DNA from: Chloroflexota bacterium
Lineage (GTDB): Bacteria > Chloroflexota > UBA11872
DNA: 34,474 nt
Direction of reading: 5' to 3'
NCBI GenBank assembly: GCA_028874315.1
Contig: JAPPKM010000046.1
Location: 364-34,837 of the forward strand
The position numbers and the translations under genes are program-made. Shown here one piece after another: positions 1-7,403 of the stretch (positions within the stretch are counted from its first letter, which is position 1; the number at the start of each line of letters is the position of its first letter). Below the pieces are notes generated by a model. That model was not told where the DNA came from, did not search any database, and saw nothing but the letters and a program-made list of their open reading frames with translations.

Positions 1-105
1 AAACAACCGGGGCCTCTTTTTTCCTCAAAAAAAAAAAACCCTTAATTCCCCCACCCACAATTCGCCCCCCATATTATTGGGGGGGGGGCCCCACCCCCCC
101 CCCCC
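1..105. other. Low-complexity, probably unreliable contig end
   Basis: This stretch is a series of homopolymer runs: a run of A near base 28, a run of G near 80 and a long run of C ending near 105. It is unlike the balanced GC-rich sequence that follows. No gene or RNA can be supported. The pattern fits a low-quality read end or assembly artefact rather than biology. A small GCGCC/GGCGC inverted repeat follows at about 116-130, beyond the stop of the first minus-strand gene, but it has no T tract and I do not call it a terminator. Confidence 0.6.
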
Positions 106-145
106 GAATGCCTGTGCGCCGTTCTGGCGCCAATAAGCGAACCGA

Positions 146-1651
146 CTAGGCCGTTCGCCCCCAGCGCTCGATGCGCTTGTTCAGCAAGTCCACGTCCTGC
201 CGCAGGATGCGGTCGCCTTCGTTCACGGCGCTCTCGATGGCCTCTTCAACCGACGCCTCGCCGGTCATGGCCAAGTGGGCGCGGCCGCGCCAGGCCAACC
301 ACTCGCGCTGGTTCGGGTGATAACCCTGCCAGGTGCGGAACTCGCCACGAACAAACGAGACCAGGAGGTCCTGCCGCTCCGGCGGCGCCGCCAGGTTCTC
401 CGGCGACTCCAGTGCGTCCCAACGACAGGGAAGGAACCCGCGGTCGGTCGCTGCGCGCGCCTGCATCTTGGGCCCGGCCATCCAGACCAGGAAGTCCACG
501 ACCGGCTCAACCACGCCTTGTCGTCGCGCCGAGTCGATGACGTAGTGCCCCTGGTTGGTGCGATGCACGGCCACGGTGCCGGTCACGTCACCCTTCGGCT
601 GCGGCGCCAGCGCCCAGCGGAAGCGGTCGCCGATGCTGATCACGGCGTTGCCCTTGGCGTCGCCACGTCGCAATTCGGCCCCAATCTTTCCGGCCGAGAA
701 GGCGTCGCCGAACTCACCCGCCAACTCGCGCTGCGCGTCCGTCGCCGGCGAGACGCCGTGCCTGTGGATGAGGTCTACCGCGAACTGGAAGCCCCTGTCC
801 CCACCGTTGTCGAAGTGCTCGGTGTGGGTGCCGTCCGACGAAATGAACTGCTTGGCGCCGAAACCCCAGCTAATCGGCGTCCAGTAGTGGATGTCGCCAC
901 CGCCACCGATCCGGGTTCCGTAGATTTCATTGTCCGGGTCAGTCGCCTGCTTGGCGGCGTCCAGCCACTCGTTGCTGTACGTCCAGTCCGCCGACGGCTC
1001 GGGCACGCCGTACTGGTCGTAGAGGTCGATGTTGTAGTAGTGGCCACTGACGTTGCCCTGGTACGGCAGGCCGAAAGCGTGACCCTGGAACGAGTCCACG
1101 AACGGCCAGGTCGTGTCGTAGTTGATCGTGTAGGAGTCCGGCTCGTAGATGAGGTCGGCCCCATCGAAGTCCGGATGGCGGTCCAACACGTCGTTGATCT
1201 GGACGAACGAGTCTTGATGGGATCCAAAGAATCCCCAACTCAACAACGCCGTGGCCGGGGCGCTGCCCGCCGCAATGCGGATGCCGAATGAGTCGTCAAA
1301 GCCCCCGCCCTGCGGTGTGAACTTGATCTTGATGTCGGGCCGTTCCGCCTGGAAGTTGGCCAGCGCCCAGGTGGTGGACTTACCACGGACACCCGAGACG
1401 TGGTCGCTGACGAACTCGAACTCCACCGTCTTCGGCTGAGGCGCCGCCATCGCCTGCGTGACGACCTTCTGGACGACGACCTCGACTTCCTTGGTCACCT
1501 CTTTGATGACGGTCTCTTCAACCACCTGCGTCACGATCTTCTCGACAACCTGCGTTTCACCACAGGCAGCCAGCGTGGCCGCGCCAGCGACGCCAACTCC
1601 AAGCGCCGAACTCGCCTTGAGAAATCGCCGTCGTGTCAGATCTCGAGCCAT
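146..1651 (-). CDS. ABC transporter extracellular solute-binding lipoprotein (sugar-type, Tat signal)
   Basis: This is a predicted family 1 extracellular solute-binding protein, the capture subunit of a carbohydrate-type ABC importer anchored to the outer face of the membrane. The N-terminus has a twin-arginine signal (TRRRFLK), a hydrophobic stretch and a lipobox ending LAAC. A Val/Glu/Lys/Thr-rich linker of about 35 residues follows, then a body of roughly 430 residues with typical features such as a late WMAGPKMQ segment. I place the start at the ATG at 1651 rather than the track's 1687, because AAGGA lies 8 nt upstream and the Tat motif then sits close to the N-terminus. No permease or ATPase for it is present, so the partners are either beyond the left edge or elsewhere. 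The substrate cannot be read from the sequence; sugar is the family default. Family call firm, specificity unknown. Confidence 0.85.
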   Translation of the reverse strand: MARDLTRRRFLKASSALGVGVAGAATLAACGETQVVEKIVTQVVEETVIKEVTKEVEVVVQKVVTQAMAAPQPKTVEFEFVSDHVSGVRGKSTTWALANFQAERPDIKIKFTPQGGGFDDSFGIRIAAGSAPATALLSWGFFGSHQDSFVQINDVLDRHPDFDGADLIYEPDSYTINYDTTWPFVDSFQGHAFGLPYQGNVSGHYYNIDLYDQYGVPEPSADWTYSNEWLDAAKQATDPDNEIYGTRIGGGGDIHYWTPISWGFGAKQFISSDGTHTEHFDNGGDRGFQFAVDLIHRHGVSPATDAQRELAGEFGDAFSAGKIGAELRRGDAKGNAVISIGDRFRWALAPQPKGDVTGTVAVHRTNQGHYVIDSARRQGVVEPVVDFLVWMAGPKMQARAATDRGFLPCRWDALESPENLAAPPERQDLLVSFVRGEFRTWQGYHPNQREWLAWRGRAHLAMTGEASVEEAIESAVNEGDRILRQDVDLLNKRIERWGRTA

Positions 1652-1841
1652 CTGCCTCATCCTTCCCTCGGTACGCCAACCCGCCAAGGCGGGATCAACG
1701 CCGCAGTCTATACCAATGCGGCATCTCCGCCCACCCTCGCCCCGACCAGCGGCGGCGAGAACTGAGAACGGCCACCCTCGGTGAGCCGAAGCTCCCTGAG
1801 AGTTTGCCGGGCAGCGCCGGCCGGCGAGAAATCATCCGGCA

Positions 1842-2780
1842 TCAGGACGCCGCCGGTAGCTGTTTTCGGGCTTGCTCATCAAGATAGGGCTCGACGGCGG
1901 CGCGCACGTTCGGCGCAATCTCGCCAACATCGGAAATGCCAACGATGCACGTCGAAACCTCGGGATGACCCAGCACGTACTTGATTGCGGTGTCGGTTAG
2001 GGGCTCGTCGCGCATGTCGGCCAGAGCCTCCAGCCGCTCAGCCACGGCCGCATCGGCCGCGACCCGTTCCGGATCATGAAAGTGCCGCCAGTCACCGGCA
2101 TACAACGCGCGGCGCTGCTCCGGAGTCAGAATCAGGTTTCCGCTAGCAAACGGACTTCGCGCCAGGACTCCGGCGCCCGCGGCTGCGGCGGCGGGGAATA
2201 GCTCGCGCGCGGCTTGCGGGCTGGCCGCGTTGAAGGGCGTCTCGACTACCTGCGCACCCCAGCGCCTCACGGCTTCGGCCGCAACCGCCGGACTCGAAGA
2301 TACGCCCCAGGCGCGGACTTCGCCACGGTCCTGAAGGCGTCGAAGCTCGGCAAACGGTTCCTCCTGCATCACAGCTTCCATCGGCGGGTCGTGGAGCAGG
2401 TAGACGTCGATGTAGTCGGTCTGAAGGCGCTGTCGCGAGAGCTCGCAGGCCCGCCGGATCGAGGTTGCTCGGTAGTCCTGCGGCTGCTCGTCAAGCAGCA
2501 TCTGAGCGCCATCGACGCCGGGCAGGTACCCCGTCTTTGTGATGAAGGTGACCTCGTCGCGTCGATCGCGCAGGGCATGACCCAGGATGACCTCGCTGCG
2601 GCCGTTGCCGTAGGCCTCAGCTGTGTCGAATGCCGTGATTCCGGCGTCGGCCACAGCCCGCACCAGGTCCACCGCCTCAGGCGCGGGCATCGGTCCCCAG
2701 GCTAGACCTCCGATTTCCCAGCACCCCATCGTCAATGCGCTGACGTGCATGCCTGTCGTACCGAGCGGACGGTTAGTCAT
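1842..2780 (-). CDS. Aldo/keto reductase
   Basis: This 312-residue protein has the length and fold signature of the aldo/keto reductase superfamily, cytosolic NADPH-dependent oxidoreductases acting on aldehydes, ketones or sugars. The full catalytic tetrad is visible: Asp52 and Tyr57 in FDTAEAYGNG, Lys82 in ITKTGY and His130 in VYLLHDPP. The C-terminal half has the usual late segment (KYVLGHPEVSTCIVGIS) that precedes cofactor-binding residues. The ATG at 2780 has AAGGGAG with 6-nt spacing, so the start is secure. It lies downstream of an alpha/beta hydrolase on the same strand with an 18-bp gap, so the two may be co-transcribed. The physiological substrate is unknown. Confidence 0.9.
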   Translation of the reverse strand: MTNRPLGTTGMHVSALTMGCWEIGGLAWGPMPAPEAVDLVRAVADAGITAFDTAEAYGNGRSEVILGHALRDRRDEVTFITKTGYLPGVDGAQMLLDEQPQDYRATSIRRACELSRQRLQTDYIDVYLLHDPPMEAVMQEEPFAELRRLQDRGEVRAWGVSSSPAVAAEAVRRWGAQVVETPFNAASPQAARELFPAAAAAGAGVLARSPFASGNLILTPEQRRALYAGDWRHFHDPERVAADAAVAERLEALADMRDEPLTDTAIKYVLGHPEVSTCIVGISDVGEIAPNVRAAVEPYLDEQARKQLPAAS

Positions 2781-2798
2781 GACGAGCTCCCTTCACAT

Positions 2799-3587
2799 TC
2801 ATGCGACGAAGCGCTCCACCCAGCGTATGAGGTCATTGGCGACGGACTGCCAACCAGACTCGAGGTTCAGCATATGTCCGCGACCGTGGTAGAAGGTCGG
2901 TATCACGCGATAGCGAGCGGCCAGTCGGCGGGTAACCCAAGGGACGATCACAGGATCCTCGTCTCCTGCACCGACAAAGACCGGGCATCGGATCTCGGAC
3001 GCCCTGACGATCGGAGGCCAGAATGCGATTTGCCTGGCAAGGCGGCGGGGTTCGGGAATCCGGCGGGCGGTTAATTCAGCCCGCTGTTCCGGAGTGACAC
3101 GCTCGAGAAAGGCGTCATCAGCGAACGGGTACATCGGACCGGAGTCGAAAGGGCGCCCAAAGAAGCCGCGAATGCCTGGTATGAGTAAGGAGAGCCGCGG
3201 GATGACGGGAATCCCAAACGGCGGAGCGCTCGACAGCAGGACCAGGCCAGACGGATCGGTCGATGCGGCAGCAATCTGGGCGAGGAGGCCGCCCATGCTT
3301 TGCCCTACGAGCACCGGGCCGTCCAGCTCGCGCACCACCGTCGCCACGTCCTCGGCGTAGTCGCGAAGGCCCAGACCTTCGAGCTGCCGAGGATCGGATT
3401 CCGGCTGGTGATGCCTTAGCCATACGGCATAGGTCTCGTAGCCTTGCGACGCCAGAAAGGCACCGAATTCATTCCAGACGTGCGCGCCAACCCATATTCC
3501 GTGAACGGCCAAGAGCGTCTGTGGCGCCTTGAGATCAGTCGTCGGCCAGTGAAGCGCCTGGAGCGGACCAATCTTGACGGTGCGCAT
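2799..3587 (-). CDS. Alpha/beta hydrolase
   Basis: This is a 262-residue alpha/beta-fold hydrolase. The oxyanion-hole motif VHGIW, the nucleophile elbow GQSMGG, an acidic residue in GAGDEDPV and a C-terminal His in GRGHMLNLE give a complete Ser/Asp/His set. The track ORF starts at 3830, but its first 81 residues read across the divergent livG and look unrelated. The ATG at 3587 (MRTVKIGPL) puts the fold at its usual distance from the N-terminus. There is no clear Shine-Dalgarno before it; an AT-rich TATATC lies just upstream, so a leaderless mRNA is possible. The class (lipase, esterase or lactonase-like) cannot be set from motifs. It probably shares a transcript with the downstream aldo/keto reductase. 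Confidence 0.82.
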   Translation of the reverse strand: MRTVKIGPLQALHWPTTDLKAPQTLLAVHGIWVGAHVWNEFGAFLASQGYETYAVWLRHHQPESDPRQLEGLGLRDYAEDVATVVRELDGPVLVGQSMGGLLAQIAAASTDPSGLVLLSSAPPFGIPVIPRLSLLIPGIRGFFGRPFDSGPMYPFADDAFLERVTPEQRAELTARRIPEPRRLARQIAFWPPIVRASEIRCPVFVGAGDEDPVIVPWVTRRLAARYRVIPTFYHGRGHMLNLESGWQSVANDLIRWVERFVA

Positions 3588-3678
3588 CTGATATATGGTA
3601 CGCAGCGCTCCAGTGCTGTAGCCCGTCGCCCCGGCGCATGCCTCGCCGCGGTTGCTGGGCAATGAAGGCAAGAGCGAA

Positions 3679-4467
3679 TTGACCAAATCGCCGCCAATCC
3701 TTCGCGTACACGACGTCACCAAGGACTTTGGCGGCGTGAGGGCGGTGGATCGCTGCAGTCTGACTGTCATGCGCGGAACGATCACGGGACTGATCGGACC
3801 GAATGGAGCAGGGAAAACTACGCTCTTCAATCTCGTGGCAGGTGCGCTTGCACCGACCGGCGGAGAAATCTTCTTTGACGGGCGGCAAATTTCCGGCCTG
3901 CGACCGCATCAGACGTTCGCGCGTGGCCTGATGCGGACCTTTCAGATTCCCAGGGAACTGCGCCGCATGACGGTCTTGGAGAATCTGATGCTCGTGCCTG
4001 CGCGGCAGTCCGGCGAGCGTCTCTGGGCAACCTGGCTCACACCTTGGAAGGTCGCGCGTGAGGAGCATCGGATTCAGGCCCAAGCGCTCGAGGTTCTGGA
4101 ACTCGTCAACCTGGCGCATCTGGTAAATGAGCTGGCCGGAAATCTCTCGGGAGGACAGAAGAAGCTGTTGGAACTGGCGCGGACCCTGATGGCCAAGCCC
4201 AAGATGGTGCTTCTTGACGAGCCGGGCGCTGGAATCAACCGAACGCTGCTCAGGGATCTTTCCGCCAACATCGTGCGGGCAAGCGTCGAGCGAGACGTGA
4301 CCTTCTTCATAATCGAACACGACATGCGCTTCGTCATGACGATGTGCGACCCGGTAATCGTGATGGCCAATGGATCCGTGATTGCGGAGGGTCCACCACC
4401 AGAAGTCCAGCGCGATCCGGAGGTCTTGGAGGCTTACCTGGGCGGTCGACCCGATGGCCCTGCTTGA
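3679..4467 (+). CDS. livG: Branched-chain amino-acid type ABC transporter ATP-binding protein LivG
   Basis: This is the first ATPase of a high-affinity branched-chain amino-acid (HAAT) family importer, acting on the cytoplasmic face with LivF to drive LivH/LivM. Visible motifs are Walker A GPNGAGKTT (about residues 40-48), signature LSGGQKK, Walker B MVLLDEPGAG and a switch His in IIEHDMRF. The region between Walker A and the signature has the HAAT-typical FQIPRELRRMTVLENLM. The start is uncertain: the track uses TTG 3652, but TTG 3679 is preceded by AAGGCAAGAG and gives a normal N-terminus (262 residues). It is first in livG-livF-livH-livM and divergent from the hydrolase. Actual substrates in this family also include amides, urea and other small molecules. 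Confidence 0.9.
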   Translation: MTKSPPILRVHDVTKDFGGVRAVDRCSLTVMRGTITGLIGPNGAGKTTLFNLVAGALAPTGGEIFFDGRQISGLRPHQTFARGLMRTFQIPRELRRMTVLENLMLVPARQSGERLWATWLTPWKVAREEHRIQAQALEVLELVNLAHLVNELAGNLSGGQKKLLELARTLMAKPKMVLLDEPGAGINRTLLRDLSANIVRASVERDVTFFIIEHDMRFVMTMCDPVIVMANGSVIAEGPPPEVQRDPEVLEAYLGGRPDGPA

Positions 4468-5158
4468 GGTATCGAAAGTCGTAGCCGGATACGGCGAAAC
4501 CGAAATCCTTCACGAAGTTTCGATCGCAGTGAACACCGGTGAAGTGGTGACGATCATCGGCCCTAACGGCTGCGGCAAATCAACGCTCATGAAGGCTATC
4601 GTCGGTCTGGTGAGGGTTCGATCCGGCTCCGTGCTCTTTCGCGGCATGGATATCTCGGGCCACGATCCCGAGCAGACTGTGCGTGGCGGGCTGTGCTATG
4701 TGCCGCAGTCGGACAACGTCTTTCCGTCCATGACGATCCGCGAGAACCTGGAAATGGGCGCCTTCGTGCGGCGTGACGACTATCGCGACCGGATTCACGA
4801 GATGTTTCAGCTCTTTCCAGACCTCAAGCCCAGCGCGGGACGAAGAGCTGGCAGTCTCTCGGGTGGTCAGCGCCAGATGCTGGCGATTGCCCGCGCGCTC
4901 ATGCTGGATCCGGTGCTTCTGCTATTGGATGAACCGTCGGCCGGTCTTGCGCCCGCCCTGGTTCAGTCCGTCTTCGAACGCATCAGGGACATCAACGCAA
5001 CAGGTGTATCGATTCTGCTGGTGGAGCAGAATGCCCGGGAGTCATTGCGAATGTCCGACCGGGGTTACGTGCTATCCGGCGGATCCAATCAACTCGAGGA
5101 CAGTGGCCCGGCGCTACTGGGCAACCCCGAGGTGGGACGCCTGTATCTCGGCGGATAG
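4454..5158 (+). CDS. livF: Branched-chain amino-acid type ABC transporter ATP-binding protein LivF
   Basis: This is the second ATPase of the HAAT importer, 234 residues, the normal LivF length. Walker A is GPNGCGKS (about 36-43), the signature is LSGGQRQM, Walker B is LLLLDEPSAGL, and the switch segment is LLVEQNARESL, with a Gln-containing sequence typical of LivF. The track ORF begins at 4382, but ATG 4454 (MALLEVSKV) is the natural start. It overlaps the end of livG by 14 bp, which indicates translational coupling in one operon. The transported substrate is not determined by this subunit. Confidence 0.92.
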   Translation: MALLEVSKVVAGYGETEILHEVSIAVNTGEVVTIIGPNGCGKSTLMKAIVGLVRVRSGSVLFRGMDISGHDPEQTVRGGLCYVPQSDNVFPSMTIRENLEMGAFVRRDDYRDRIHEMFQLFPDLKPSAGRRAGSLSGGQRQMLAIARALMLDPVLLLLDEPSAGLAPALVQSVFERIRDINATGVSILLVEQNARESLRMSDRGYVLSGGSNQLEDSGPALLGNPEVGRLYLGG

Positions 5159-5160
5159 GA
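5154..5160 (+). promoter_or_regulatory. Ribosome binding site that sets the livH start
   Basis: GATAGGA overlaps the livF stop codon and is followed 8 nt later by an in-frame TTG at 5169. This favours TTG 5169 over the far upstream start of the track ORF and over GTG 5178. Confidence 0.5.
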
Positions 5161-5168
5161 CAAAACTC

Positions 5169-6224
5169 TTGCGCAGCGTGTTCTCCCAATCACAGCAATC
5201 GGCGGGTAACCTGCGCAGCCCCCTGCGTCGACTCGGCCCGGCGCTGTCGGCCGGCCGAGTATCCGTCCTAGTCGTTGCCGGAATGGTGGTTGCCGGCTTC
5301 CTGCCATTCATGAAGCTGGGGCTTGTCGTGAATGGGCTCATATTTGGATCGGTGATCGCACTCGGAGCCATTGGGCTGACCCTGGTCTACGGGATCTTGA
5401 AGCTCGGCAACTTCGCGCACGGCGATTACATGGCTTTTGGAGCCTACGTCGCCTTCTTCGTCGTCGACGGTGTATTACCACGAGTCGGCATTGAAGGTGC
5501 CGGTCTTGGACCCTTTACATTCGGTATTCCAGTCCTGATCGCGATGCCACTTGCGGCCCTGGTGGTCGCGCTGGGTGCCATCGCTCTCGATGGCCTGATC
5601 TACCGCCGTCTGCGGGACCGAGGCGCTGGCACGGCAATTCTCATGATGGCCTCGCTCGGCGTAGCAATTGCCATTCGTGGATTGATCCAACTGATCTGGA
5701 CCGGCGACACACAGCACTACCCGAGGGATTCTCGACAGGTCTATCACCTGCCAATGGACGTTCGCATTCCTCCGGACGGCATCTTTGTCGCTGTCGTCGC
5801 AGTTGTCCTGGTATTCGGACTCTACGTGCTGCTCACCCACACGAAGATGGGCAAGGCCATGCGGGCTACGTCGGACAATCCTTCCCTGGCGCTGGTGTCC
5901 GGAATCAACACCCGGCACGTTGTCTGGTGGACATGGGGAATAGGTGGGGCGATGGCCGCGGTCGCTGGAGTCCTCCTGGCTGTCGTGCAGGCACAACTGC
6001 TGCCGATCATGGGATGGAAGTTCCTGATACCCCTGTTCGCCGCCGTGATTCTGGGCGGAATCGGCAACCCGTACGGCGCACTGGTCGGCGCCCTGATCGT
6101 AGGCGTCAGCATGGAAGTGTCCACGCAGTGGATCAATCCCAGCTACAAGCCGGCCGTCGCCTTTGCCATTATGATTGGCGTGCTGCTGGCGAGGCCTCGC
6201 GGCATCTTTGGCGACACACAGTAG
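5169..6224 (+). CDS. livH: Branched-chain amino-acid type ABC transporter permease LivH
   Basis: This is the integral membrane permease of the LivH type, forming the translocation path with LivM. About eight hydrophobic segments are visible, and the family hallmark GLTLVYGILKLGNFAHGDYMAFGAY lies near residue 70. The late segment PLFAAVILGGIGNPYGALVGALIVG is also typical. The track ORF (from 4773) starts inside livF in another frame and is not a real fusion. I take TTG 5169, which has AGGA with 8-nt spacing, giving 351 residues including an N-terminal extension of about 40 residues before the conserved membrane core. It sits 10 bp after livF in the same operon. Confidence 0.88.
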   Translation: MRSVFSQSQQSAGNLRSPLRRLGPALSAGRVSVLVVAGMVVAGFLPFMKLGLVVNGLIFGSVIALGAIGLTLVYGILKLGNFAHGDYMAFGAYVAFFVVDGVLPRVGIEGAGLGPFTFGIPVLIAMPLAALVVALGAIALDGLIYRRLRDRGAGTAILMMASLGVAIAIRGLIQLIWTGDTQHYPRDSRQVYHLPMDVRIPPDGIFVAVVAVVLVFGLYVLLTHTKMGKAMRATSDNPSLALVSGINTRHVVWWTWGIGGAMAAVAGVLLAVVQAQLLPIMGWKFLIPLFAAVILGGIGNPYGALVGALIVGVSMEVSTQWINPSYKPAVAFAIMIGVLLARPRGIFGDTQ

Positions 6225-6236
6225 TGGATAGCTAGC

Positions 6237-7253
6237 GTGGACCTCAGCGGGATTCTCGACTACCTGGTCGGCTTCGCCATCATGGCAATGATCTATGCGA
6301 TTTTTGCGTTGGGACTAAACGTTCACTGGGGATTCACCGGCCTATTCAATATCGGGATCGCCGGCTTCTTTGCGCTTGGGGCCTACACGGCCGCTCTCCT
6401 GACCTCGCCGCCGCCAGACCCAGAGCAGTTCGAGGACTTCATCTTCGGCGGCAACCTTGCCCAGCATGGCCTCCTGAACTTCGGCATCGATCTCTGGTTC
6501 GTCGTTGGAATCGCGGCGGCCGCCGCCGTGTGTGGAATCGTCGCGTTGATCATAGGCACGATCACGTTGCGGCTGAACGACGATTACCTATCGATCGCGA
6601 CGCTCGGCATTGCCGAAAGTGTCCGATTCTTTTTTCTGAACGAGAAGTGGGCCGCGAATGGTTCGAAAGGGCTCTACCGAATCCCCAAATTCATGGGCGA
6701 TCTCGTGGCCCCCGAGAACTACGATTATCTGTATTTGGTCGTTGTGCTAATTGTCTTGGCGCTTCTCTTCGCGGCCGTGCAACGTGCGGTCAGATCGCCC
6801 TGGGGCCGAGTCTTGCGAGCCATCCGCGAAGATGAGACAGCAACGGCCGCGGCCGGAAAGAATATTTTCCACTTCAAGCTTCAGGCATTCGTCTTCGGTT
6901 CCATGGTCATGGGGATTGGTGGAGCGCTCTTCGCACACCATGTTCGTTTTCTATCGCCACTAACCTTTGATCCTCTTCTTGCGACGTTTGTGATCTGGGC
7001 GATGCTGATGGTTGGAGGCTCCGGCAACAATGTCGGAGCGGTGCTTGGAGCCTTTGTGGTGTGGGGCGTCTGGGCAGGAACCCAGTTTCTGCCCGGCGTC
7101 TTCGCCGATCCGAGCTTTCGGCTGTGCATGATCGGCGTTCTGATCGTTGCCATCATGTTGCTCCGGCCAGGCGGCCTGGTGGGCGAATGGCGGCGAATGG
7201 TCGTGCGTACCACAGCTCCGCCGGCGACCAGAGATCCGACTGGATTCGACTAG
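6237..7253 (+). CDS. livM: Branched-chain amino-acid type ABC transporter permease LivM
   Basis: This is the second permease of the HAAT importer, 338 residues. Hydrophobic segments dominate, and the LivM hallmark NVHWGFTGLFNIGIAGFFALGAYTAALL lies near residue 28. The conserved cytoplasmic EAA-like loop follows, with SPWGRVLRAIREDETATAAAGKN (around 188-210), and then WAMLMVGGSGNNVGAVLGA. The start is GTG at 6237, 12 bp after the livH stop, with only a weak upstream ribosome site. It is the last gene of the operon. Transcription should end at the strong hairpin at 7351-7383, beyond which the binding-protein gene converges. Confidence 0.92.
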   Translation: MDLSGILDYLVGFAIMAMIYAIFALGLNVHWGFTGLFNIGIAGFFALGAYTAALLTSPPPDPEQFEDFIFGGNLAQHGLLNFGIDLWFVVGIAAAAAVCGIVALIIGTITLRLNDDYLSIATLGIAESVRFFFLNEKWAANGSKGLYRIPKFMGDLVAPENYDYLYLVVVLIVLALLFAAVQRAVRSPWGRVLRAIREDETATAAAGKNIFHFKLQAFVFGSMVMGIGGALFAHHVRFLSPLTFDPLLATFVIWAMLMVGGSGNNVGAVLGAFVVWGVWAGTQFLPGVFADPSFRLCMIGVLIVAIMLLRPGGLVGEWRRMVVRTTAPPATRDPTGFD

Positions 7254-7350
7254 CCGGGTCAGACCCACACCAGGCGGAACGCCGCCAGGTTGCGGCCCGA
7301 GAGCCAAACTTCAGTCGCGCCGATCGCCTGGAACAGGTTGTTCGTCACAG

Positions 7351-7383
7351 ACAAAGGGGCGGCTCGATGAGCCGCCCCTTTGT
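7351..7383. terminator. Perfect 15-bp hairpin, bidirectional terminator
   Basis: ACAAAGGGGCGGCTC (7351-7365), the loop GAT and GAGCCGCCCCTTTGT (7369-7383) form a perfect 15-bp stem. The stem has a GC-rich core and A/T-rich ends. It lies between the convergent livM (+) and binding-protein gene (-), so it most likely terminates both transcripts. The flanking T-run is short in both directions. Confidence 0.8.
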
Positions 7384-7403
7384 TGCCTTCAAGGCAAGGT
7401 GCG

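Noticed and set aside
275-1291. 338-aa plus-strand ORF across the solute-binding protein
   Set aside because: It is a shadow of the real minus-strand gene; composition is rich in Val and Arg and there is no recognisable motif.
3535-4320. 261-aa minus-strand ORF across livG
   Set aside because: It is antisense to a complete ABC ATPase and has no domain.
4773-6224. Apparent fusion of an extra N-terminal part to LivH
   Set aside because: The first ~130 codons are livF read in the wrong frame; livH has its own start at about 5169 with a ribosome site.
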